64,000 nt of DNA from Corynespora cassiicola (lineage: Eukaryota; Ascomycota; Dothideomycetes; Pleosporales; Corynesporascaceae): assembly GCA_022059125.1 (NCBI GenBank), contig JAEUWY010000002.1:5270001-5334000 (forward strand), written 5' to 3'. How positions within the stretch are numbered: position 1 is the first letter of the stretch; every line of letters starts with the position of its first letter. Positions 55,423 to 64,000 of the stretch are shown one piece after another. A program made the translations under genes and the position numbers. The notes under the pieces were generated by a model, which did no database searches, had not been told where the DNA came from, and saw only the letters and a list, made by a program, of their open reading frames with translations.

Positions 55423-58400
55423 GTTGATTCACGAGCTTTATGAAGGCTAATGCTCCCACAGGCATGCAAAGCGGTCTGAGGGCATGGTGAGCGAGAGGTC
55501 TGCATTCAAGCGGTTTCGTCATGTCAAACGACGTGAGAGGGGGTCGGAGCACTCGGACAAGTCGTGCATCTCTGCGAATTCCTTTGTGCGGACTTCGGTC
55601 ATTTTAATGGGGTGCTATCGTCCTGATGATGGGGAGTTGGGTGTGGCAACTTCAGAGTCAAAGTGAGGGGCGTGGAGGTGCGGGGTTTGCCCAGGTGAAG
55701 CTTGAGCTTTTGCAGCGGAGATGTGGACGAATTTTGACTGTTTGTTGCTTTGGTTGCGGTGCGATGCGAGTCGCCACTTTTCTACCCATGTCTTGCCGAA
55801 GCTTCGCGGTGAGATGCATGGCCATGCACCCACTCACACATACACGTACGCACTGATGAGCACACATGTGTCCTACCGACACTCACGGATTTCCTAGTCT
55901 CTCGGTTTTTGGCCCCTTCATAATTTTTCCCCTTGTTCTGTTGGATCTTCTTTTCTTTTTTCTGGTGGACACAATACCACCACGCGCACATGACGTGTAG
56001 CGCTTTCGGAAAAAATTGCTTACCCCTACCTTTCTATCTTTCTACTTTTCTGCGGGGTTTGGAATCGGATGGCGGGATTGGAATTTGATACCAGGTCCTG
56101 GGGACTACCATATACGGGATTTTCTTCTTCTTATTTTTTTGTTCTTCGAGCTAGGGGGGATGGAGGAGTGAGAGGGGGAAGTGAGAAGGGAGAGCGGATT
56201 CGAGATTGAACGTGTGTGATTATTTGATGGCTGCTGTTTTTCCTCCCCGGTGGATGGGGATGGGTGTACGATTGTCGAGTAATTGAGCGGGAGGGGAGGA
56301 GGGGTGTAGATAATTTCTAATCATGAGATTTACCTTTCCATTTGTTCCATCTCATTATGCCCATGTCACGTCCCTGATGTCCCCAGTGTTCTGCTGCCGC
56401 CAATGACGTGTCTCGTGGGGCTGGTAGAGCGGTTGCCGACATATCTGCAATGCCTCGATCGGATGTGGAGCCTTGCGCTCACCGGATCCAAGTCCGCACC
56501 CATAGGATGCAGACATGTAGGTTTGGAATTCGCAGCTAGACTCACCAACGATTGAGTTGGGTTTGCTGGTCTTTGGGAGGCGGGTGGCTAGGCGTCAAGG
56601 ACGGGATTCAGGCGGGGAGGATGCGTGCTGCGTGGTCGGGCCGGGGGGTAGCAAAGACGGATAGCTTGCAGATTGGATTTTTGAGCAAAACATATAACAG
56701 GGGGTCTGGATATCAGTGTCGATGAATATGTCAAGGTGTATAAAGTGGTGAGGAGGGGCGTGTTTGATGCGGGAGGGAAGTTTGAGAGTGGATTATCTTT
56801 CCAGTGAAGGGGTTTGTTGGCGGGCAGGTGTGAGTTTATTTGTGGCGGATTCTTTGAGGGGTGTGAGGATATAATTGCGTAAGGAGAATGAAGGAATGGG
56901 TATATAGAGCGGGGGCCTTGAGGGGTTTGGAATAGCAGAACATCTTATAGCGTAGCAATCTCATCTTCTTTTATAACATTATACCCAAATCTGATCTTCT
57001 TCACGTCGTCTTTTATATAATGAAATATTCACAATTTATAACATCGAGCCAAGGCACACTATGAATTAATCATAGCTGCGTTGCACACTAGCCAATATGT
57101 GTGCTTCGTAAGTAGTCGATATCGATACATTCTTCTGGCTTATGGTATGATCTGACTGAGAAAATGCATTCATGATAATGATATCCACTTATATTTCTGA
57201 AGCATTTATATAAGAAATCGATCAAGGCAGGGATTATATATTGCTTTGCAGTCTTTCTCTGAAAGTCAACAGGTTATGAGCCCATGGCGTTGGATTCCAA
57301 CCTTCAGGTTCAAGGCAATCACTCAATAATATATGAGATTTGATGAGGTTCGTGATATTGTTCTGGTGGTTTCTTCGGTTTTTGGGGCCACACTTTCGAA
57401 CTGAGGATGGCTGCCTTAAGGATGTTCTTCAATAATGTATATAGAGGGTCGTATCAATTCCCAGAAAATAACAAGTAAGTCTCCCAGATATTCACCTCCT
57501 CCCCCATGATCGAATTTTCTTGTACTGCCTTAAGGGAGAAAGCACACCACAAATAAAGTACACAAGTCAAGTCCACAATAGAGCGTCCCATGCCCTAAGT
57601 ACACAAAATAAATATGAAAGGCTCAGGAATCGAACTGAGCCCTTGCAAGTCGCACCTCCTCCCCCATAATATGTTTCATATCTCCACTTTCATAATGACA
57701 ATGTCGTCTAACAAGCTATAAAGTTTTATCTTGCCCTGTCGCCTATTCTAATGCTACATAATCACATGAATAGACACTAGGCAACTATAGGATATGTAAA
57801 GCTTATCTGGAACACTAAAATAAGAGGGATTGGACAATATTATATGTAGAGTATATATATAATTATGAAAAAGAAGTGGTGCTTAGTACGCATGCCTTAC
57901 CTGTTGTATCACCAACGCAACTTAACGCATACACCTCAGACAAAGATATCACACGGAACATCATCTCCACGTGGGGAGGACGAGGAAATGAAGGAATGAA
58001 GAAAATGAAGAGGAATAATAACACGTGTCGCTTTTATAAGGAACTATGCTGCCCGTCGCTATTGGTGTGGAGGCAATTAGAAGCGCTCTAGTTAGTCATA
58101 TATCTATTATAGTTGCCTGTAATTTTATTTTTATTGGAATATCTGAACTACTTGGACGTGCATACCGCAGGCACTGCGGAGGAAAACATACTTAATGACC
58201 TTATACACACTTCTGTCGGGCTTGAGAATATGGCTCATGTGGCGTTTGTCTGTGATGCTTCGCTTTTATAAGAACTCTTAGCTTTAGCCGCTATAATTCA
58301 ATTATGCCTTGGAAAACCGCTAGAGTTTCTGAATTCATCTCATAGTACCTAATTTAGGTGACCACAGCCCTCACCGCTTTGACCCTTTACGGACTTCCTA

Positions 58401-59522
58401 ACCAGGTCAATGTTTCATGCACGGCTTTCTGTCCCATACTTAATAGACCAGAGATAACATGACCAAGATAAGAGGCTCATGAGCTTCACATCCTGGATTG
58501 CCAATCCACCCATGAGCTTGAGTCAATCTCAACAGTACTTTTTCATGATATCAATTACAGCTTCCTACACAACCTCCGATGGATACTGTCATATTTGCCA
58601 TACCCACATACTATAGACAAAGGGAATTCACTGACTTCGTTCTATGCCAAAGACTTTGAGCCGAATGAATTTATTGTGAATGTCGTTAGTGAGTGCTCGT
58701 GCAGAATCTGCCGGCCGTTCCTCGGCTTTCCCCTTAGGAGAGACTGCGATGCCTCGGGCCATTGTCAGATTTCAGCTTTACCCCAGATTTTCCTCATACA
58801 AGTCAAACATAGGCAGCCCTAAATACTGCGATAATCATAATGCCAGTCCAAATCTCCAAATAACTGTACCATTGTTGTCATCTTGCTCATAATATCGAGG
58901 ACATGCTGTGTTCTCAATATTTGGAAAGTTGTCATCCGGCATTCCGCGGATGACGATCTTTGAATTTTTCAGCACAGCCTTAGCTGTGCATATCGTCGGA
59001 GAGAGCGACAGAGGTGCTGAAAGGAGGCGCTACTGCCGCCTCAGCCGTACCCTAGGAACTAGTGACACACCCGAAACAGCGCAGATTCTTCTTGGCGTTC
59101 GGATGGTCTGAGTGGCGCCGGGAATTAATAATAAAAAATCAGTTAGAGAACGCCAAAAGGAAGTGCAGCAAAAGAGCTATACACATGAATTTTAATATGA
59201 CATTGATGCAACTCGGTTAAGAACGTGCAAACCACTACCTAGATTGTATTGCATCAATCACAGGCCGTCAATGCTACCACCAGTGAGTGATCAGTGCTTC
59301 CTAGTTGCAGCGCTAAAAATCTCTAAATCCGAATCTGGAAGCACTAAAAGACCCTTTCTGTTATTCTGTCCGCAAGTTTTTGCCTATTCCTCTCCATGTT
59401 TCTTCCAGGTGTCTGCCGTGTAGGGCTTATTTCTTCCACCGACGTCACATTGTGAGTAGCAGGAAACATCGCATGGTTGTTCAATTGTTCCAAATCGATC
59501 AAAGTACGACGCACCATTCATC
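55423..59522. other. Gene-poor intergenic region, 4.1 kb
   Basis: Composition falls from GC-rich (55.5-56.7 kb) to AT-rich (56.9-59.4 kb). No gene supported; small frames lack motifs. The CGCTTTTATAAG(G)AACT motif appears at 58029 and 58261, and CACCTCCTCCCCCAT at 57493 and 57655, indicating degraded repeats. A tRNA-like foldback is listed separately. Confidence 0.5.
57614..57693 (-). other. tRNA-like foldback (not a clear tRNA)
   Basis: The ends ATGAAAG and CTTTCAT pair over 7 bp and enclose a 7-bp T-arm-like hairpin GGCTCAG-TTCGATTC-CTGAGCC that contains a B-box-like TTCGATTCC. No proper D-arm or anticodon arm could be drawn. It may be a tRNA relic or part of a tRNA-derived repeat. Confidence 0.3.
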
Positions 59523-60745
59523 ATGCCATCGTGGTGGCCTCGTACAACACTGGAATGGGCATTCCTCAGTTCAACCCTGGCCCAAGCCCTCATTAATACC
59601 ATCATCTCCATGTTCGTATAGGCAGGTCCTCATTTATTCAATCGACTAACCACTCTCCGTAAAAGGACTATCCTCGTTGTCTATCTGGACTGGGTGAACC
59701 CAGCTGTATACGAGGTTCCTTTGTCGTTCATCGTGCCAATGACATTATCTGTGACAACATTGGGCTATATCTTCCAAGCAATCTTGACATTGGATGCCTA
59801 CCGGATAAAAAACAACATTCAGATTTTCATGCAATGCGTCTGCAATGTGTGCTTATCAATATCAACCATTCTACAGTACAGTCAAGTCAAAGACGCAAAT
59901 GCTAGAATTACGAAAGGCTACAACATGTTCAACAAGCCATTCGCCAAGAATGAGCGCAATTTCTGGCAGCATATTGCGCCGGGTCTAATCGTGTGCATAG
60001 CGGTCTCATGCGCGTGCAGCGTTTCCATGATTGTGCTTGTCTTTGGGCTGCATCGACAATTTGCCTGGGCATTATATAAGCATGTCAGTCCAGACAAAAG
60101 GATCCAGGATCGATATTTCGTGTATCAGGTAAGTCTAAAAATACATCTGGGGAATGCGAAATACTTAATCTACTATAGGTATACCTTGTCATGCTCAAGT
60201 TCACCACGTTCTTCCTTTTTGCTTTTATTCTCGTTTACGGCCTTGTCAATGTCCATTTTATGGAGCCTGAATTTTCATTGACTATGGGCATCATGCCGGT
60301 CGCGCTCATACATATCGCACTTGCCGTGTACTTTGTCCGGCACGAGTCGAGAGTTGGAATGGCAATAGTACTGGTAAAGCCCCATGTGCCATGCTCCCAA
60401 GCAAAGTGCTAACTATGACATTCTCAGCTTATCCACATGGCAGCCATTGCCTATCTTATTAGCAGACTCATGGTTCTCTACGGAACAGGTTTTTTATCAA
60501 TAACCAATATGAAAGAGGAGATGACACTTTGTTGTTCCGTTGCTCTAGCTTTTACGTTTGCTGCGCTGATAGCCGGATCGATTTGTATGGCGAATTTCAA
60601 TAAAGGATTGAAGCCAATTTTGTTGGGGCAGGTCGTGAGACAGCCGCAGAGGGATGACTGGCAAGACGAGTACTACTTTCAACGACTCAACCACAACGTG
60701 ATTGAGTTACCAGAACGCGCTTCACGCCGGTTTGATATAGACTAG
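59523..60745 (+). CDS. UPF0658-type Golgi multi-pass membrane protein with in-frame stop
   Basis: Belongs to the uncharacterised UPF0658 Golgi-membrane family. Supported parts: N-terminal exon from ATG 59523 (MPSWWPRTTLEWAFLSSTLA and the first span), then the body through 60128, 60179-60373 and 60428-60745. Introns 60129-60178 and 60374-60427 have GTAAG donors and AG acceptors. Family blocks: LTLDAYRIKNNIQ, FAWALYKHVSPD, the span starting VYLVMLKFTTFF, and the terminal NFNKGLKP. After the first span the frame meets TAG (59619-59621) and then reads on in the same frame to RTILVVYLDWVNP. A 50-nt intron (59616-59665, with CTAAC branch) would shift the frame; a 99-nt one to 59714 keeps frame but drops a loop. 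Hence intact splicing is unresolved. About seven spans. Confidence 0.6.
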
Positions 60746-60763
60746 TAGACCTAAAGCTTCATA

Positions 60764-60990
60764 CAGAGGGGTGACATTAAAAAAAAACCAAAAAAAGTTA
60801 TACTTTTTAAACTAGTATAACTCTGTAACTAGACCAGCTATTAAAATAAAAGAAAATTAATTTTAAAGAGATTTAGAGGCTTTAATTTTGTAATAAAAAA
60901 AATACATAGCTTATATAATATTTATTACTTAGAAATTTAAAGTAAAAGTATAGTAAAAAAAAATATAAATTTAAAAGCTAATTTATTTTT
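60764..60990. repeat. Left terminal inverted repeat
   Basis: About 227 bp, nearly identical to the reverse complement of the right end. The visible base substitutions between the arms are transitions (for example AATTAATTT versus AATTGATTT); A/T runs also differ in length. Confidence 0.85.
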
Positions 60991-61229
60991 TATTTTAAAA
61001 ATTATTAAAACTTTTTATTTCACGCTAACTAAATTTAGTTTAGTATATATTACGTAAGCAAAAAACTGGAGCTAGAAATTAAGTTAAATATTAAAAAAAT
61101 TAAATTTAAAAAATAAAGTTTTGCTTATATAAGCACTAATTACATAATAATAAACTAGTTAAATTAGTATATAAATAAATATTTTAGAAAAAAAATTCTG
61201 AATCTCTATTTCCTCTGAACAAAGATAAG

Positions 61230-62490
61230 ATGGAACCTTAATTTTCAGACTATGAAGAAAAAGTTAATCTTTTATTAAAAGCCAATACACCTATTATAAC
61301 TATTTTTAATATATTAAATAAAAATAAAATAAGTATTAAAAATACTATACAAAGAATAAATAAAAAAAATAAATTATTTAATAGCTTAAAAAAAGAAAGA
61401 AATTAAGATAAAATTAAGCTATTTAAAAGAGATAAAAAAATTATTAATAGAGATTTAATTAAAAGCCCTAAAAAAACAAATAAAAGAATATTACTAGAAA
61501 ATAATATAAAAATATCTAAAAGAAGCTTACAAAGATATTTAAAAGAAGAAAATTATAGTATAAATATTAGTACTAAAAAGCCGTATTTAAATAAAAAAAA
61601 AGCTGAAATAAAATTAAAATACGCAAAAAAACAATTAAAAAATTTAGAAAATATAAATTTAAATAAAATTATATTTTCTGATAAGTTAGTAATAGAAAGA
61701 GGCTTAGGTTCTAAACAGAAATATATAAGAAAAAAGAGAAATAAGAGAGTAGGAGCTGAATTAGTTTTTATAAAATTAAATTGTAAGTAAAAAAAAAAAT
61801 TAAAAAAATTAAAATTAATTAAAAATTAATTATAATTTTTTAATTTAATTACTTTTTTAAAAAAATTAATACTAATTAAATTATAGCTCGAGATATTGTT
61901 ATATCAGTATAGGGAGCTATTTGGATAGAAAGAAGATCAGAATTAGTGTTTATTAAAACACCTAATTCTAAAAATAACTTTAATAATACGGATTATATAT
62001 AAAAAGTATTAAAACTTATTATTAAAAAACAAATAAAACCTGGTTAGTTTATATACCTTTTTTTTATTTTTTTATTAAATTTATTATTTAATTAAATTTA
62101 TTTAATTAAATATTAAATTATAAAATTAATATAAATACTAATTAGTTTATAGACTGGAAATTTTAATAAGATAATTCAAAAATTCATACAGCTAAACCAG
62201 TTTTAAAATGGTTTAGAAGAAATAAAATTAAATTATTTAAACATCTAGCTTATAGCCCAGACTTAGCACCTATAGAAAATATCTAGGCTATATTAAAAAA
62301 TAATTTAAAAAAATTAAATCCTAATTTATTAGGTAAAAAAAATAATAAAAAAGATAATACTTTATTTATAAACGCTATAAATAAAGAATAGAATTTAATT
62401 CCACAAAAAATAATAGATAATTGTATATTATCTTTACCTAGACGTTAGAAGGCAGTTAATAAAGCTAACGGGTATTATACAAAATATTAA
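61230..62490 (+). pseudogene. Tc1/mariner transposase, degraded
   Basis: Transposase of the DDE type (DD34D/E group), reading on the plus strand. From ATG 61230 the fourth codon is already TAA. A helix-turn-helix-like stretch ISKRSLQRYLKEENY precedes KKPYLNKKKA and IIFSDK, the first catalytic Asp block. Two introns are probable: 61783-61886 (GTAAGT, ACTAAT branch, TATAG) and 62043-62152 (GTTAGT to TATAG). Beyond the second comes DNSKIHTAK, then LAYSPDLAPIENI followed by TAG in place of the expected Trp, and the terminal LSLPR...KAVNKANGYYTKY with another stop. At least four RIP-type stops make it non-functional. The product would have cut and pasted the element at TA sites. Confidence 0.88.
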
Positions 62491-62660
62491 TAATTTAATT
62501 AATTATTAATATATTTATATAATTTAATTTTTGAAAAAAAAAAATTCTACTATTAAATCTTTTTTTAAAAAAATAAAAAAAATATTTTTAAAAAAAGATC
62601 ACAAGTATATACTGTATACAACTTTAAAATAATAAAATAAAAAATAAAAATTTTACGCTA

Positions 62661-62893
62661 GAAAAAAAATAAATCAGCTTTTAAGTTTGCATTTTTTTTT
62701 ACTACACTTTTACTTTAAATTTCTAAGTAATAAATATTATATAAGCTATGTATTTTTTTTATTACAAAATTAAAACCTCTAAATCTCTTTAAAATCAATT
62801 TTCTTTTATTTTAATAGCTGGTCTAGTTACAGAGTTATACTAGTTTAAAAAGTATAACTTTTTTTTTGGTTTTTTTTTAATGTCACCCCTCTG
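62661..62893. repeat. Right terminal inverted repeat
   Basis: Reverse complement of the left repeat, slightly longer A/T runs; ends in CCCCTCTG next to the TA duplication. Confidence 0.85.
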
Positions 62894-62895
62894 TA

Positions 62896-64000
62896 GATAA
62901 TATTTAATTTTGAACTCCAGCTTAATAGGTTAACTCTGCCTTCGTTTTTAGAGTATTTATAGCACTTATTAGTTATATTATACAGAAAATATTTATCCAG
63001 CTAGAAAAAGAGACTTCTATAGCTCTTTTAATAGCTTTTTAATAAAAAGAGTAAAAACTATTATATTTTATAAACTAATGTAAAAAATAAGCGAGCGGGT
63101 CAGATAAGCGAGCGGGTCAGATAAGCGAGCGGGTTAGCTTTTCTAACTGCCCCAACGCGCACTACTATCTACTTAACTACTTTAAAAAAACATAATAATA
63201 AATTAATACAGAAAGTAACTATAGTGTTTATAATATTATTTTATACGTATAAAAGTTATATTTTTATTTTTTATATTACGTGCAGCGCGCTTTTAACTAC
63301 TAGCTGCTACTAAAGTAAGCTATTTTCTTACGCTTTTTCTTATTTAATTACTTTTTAATATTTTTTTAAGTAATAATTTTAGCTTTTTTAGTTTTTATTA
63401 AAGTCTTTTTACGCTAAATTTACTTTTTTTTCGCTTTATACGCTATATAGCAGCTTTATTAGTTTTTTTAAAATTTTTAACCCGCGTATAAAGTAATATA
63501 ACTTTATAAATTAGTATTACAGCACTTTTTTTAAACTAAATAAAAGCTTTAATAATTAAAGCTAGTAATAAGTTTTTATATCTTCTAATTCTGTTATAAA
63601 TTAATATTAATTAAGTTTCTAGCTTGTACGCGTTACTTAGTATTTTAGCTTTTTATAAAATAGTTTTAAAAATAGCTAGCGTAGATATATATAATTTTAT
63701 ATTAAGCTTTAACAGTATAGTTTATAAGTTATATAGAACTATTTTTACTTTTTTAAAGCTTACGCGTATATTTTTTTTAGTAAATAATTATTAAAAAGCT
63801 TTTTTAAAAGCTAGCAGAAAAGTAATTTTATTAATATAGTTAATATAATTACGTGCTAAGCTAGAAATTTTATTACTATACGCCCGTTTTAAAAGTAAAA
63901 AATACTTTATATTAAGTAGTTAGAAAAAGTATAACAAATATAGAAATATATAAAAAGTAATAATTTTACTTTTTTTACAGAAGTTTTAAAAAACTAAAAA
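62896..64000. other. AT-rich, RIP-affected repeat DNA to the window end
   Basis: Continuously AT-rich with surviving CG-containing words such as ACGCG and GCGCGC, as expected where CpA but not CpG was mutated. No open frame. Probably another degraded transposon or an AT isochore. Confidence 0.65.
63087..63137. repeat. 17-bp tandem repeat, 3 copies
   Basis: ATAAGCGAGCGGGTCAG repeated at 63087, 63104 and 63121, the last copy with one C-to-T change. It stands out as GC-rich within AT-rich DNA; similar arrays occur near transposon ends. Confidence 0.9.

Larger units (their letters stand above)
60764..62893 (+). mobile_element. Tc1/mariner-like DNA transposon, RIP-inactivated
   Basis: 2,130-bp element bounded by long terminal inverted repeats beginning CAGAGGGGTGACATT and ending with its reverse complement. 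It is flanked on both sides by TA (60762-60763 and 62894-62895), the target duplication of Tc1/mariner transposons. The interior carries a degenerate transposase with intron-like breaks. Composition is extremely AT-rich and stop codons sit where Trp or Gln codons are expected, the signature of RIP. The left end lies 18 bp after the stop of the UPF0658 gene, so it inserted into that gene's 3' flank. Confidence 0.93.

Noticed and set aside
1..64000. CRISPR array or bacterial-type operon
   Set aside because: No regularly spaced direct repeats; genes have spliceosomal introns and alternate strands.

Overview
The window is nuclear DNA of a filamentous ascomycete (Pezizomycotina). Evidence: genes carry short (about 50-60 nt) GT...AG introns with CTAAC/CTGAC-like branch sites. 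Families typical of this group are present: two HET-domain genes, an RTA1-like membrane protein, F-box proteins, a WSC-decorated copper radical oxidase and a BtgC-type GH17 glucanase. The right end is an extremely AT-rich block with repeat-induced point mutation (RIP) signatures. A Dothideomycete such as a Pleosporalean fungus fits best, but that placement is inference.

Layout. 0.4-4.7 kb: housekeeping genes, with the oligosaccharyltransferase subunit WBP1 head-to-head with the complex I 9.5 kDa subunit, then a BTB-like protein. 6.5-12.8 kb: secreted copper radical oxidase with two WSC domains, an RTA1-like protein and an extended SDR reductase. 14.2-17.3 kb: TIM17 and an F-box protein. 19.3-21.2 kb: a disordered, basic, proline-rich protein. 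23-26.5 kb: a HET-domain protein and a Xi-class glutathione transferase. 27.4-28.3 kb: debris of NTPase-like genes on both strands. 28.5-33.5 kb: a tiny zinc-finger protein assembled from three exons, a CDF zinc transporter, a fungal O-methyltransferase and an intron-containing tRNA-Phe(GAA). 33.9-37.8 kb: a second HET protein with an apparent frame break, and an F-box-like protein. 40.2-42.3 kb: a type II membrane GH17 beta-1,3-glucanase. 47.9-49.1 kb: an epoxide-hydrolase-type alpha/beta hydrolase. 50.7-55.4 kb: a 1,544-residue intrinsically disordered protein. 59.5-60.7 kb: a UPF0658 Golgi membrane protein with an in-frame stop. 60.76-62.9 kb: a RIP-inactivated Tc1/mariner-like transposon with roughly 230-bp terminal inverted repeats and a TA duplication, followed by AT-rich repeat DNA to the end.

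There is no operon-like co-regulation and no convincing biosynthetic cluster. The O-methyltransferase, short-chain reductase and hydrolase are scattered among housekeeping genes. The most unusual points are: a transposon 18 bp downstream of a stop codon, next to a gene carrying a possible CpA-to-TpA nonsense change; a 40-bp imperfect hairpin upstream of TIM17; an intragenic C-to-G skew switch shared by several genes; a Trp-to-Phe active-site change in the copper radical oxidase; and relics of degraded genes. Exon coordinates were worked out by eye from splice signals and reading frame, with no transcript evidence.
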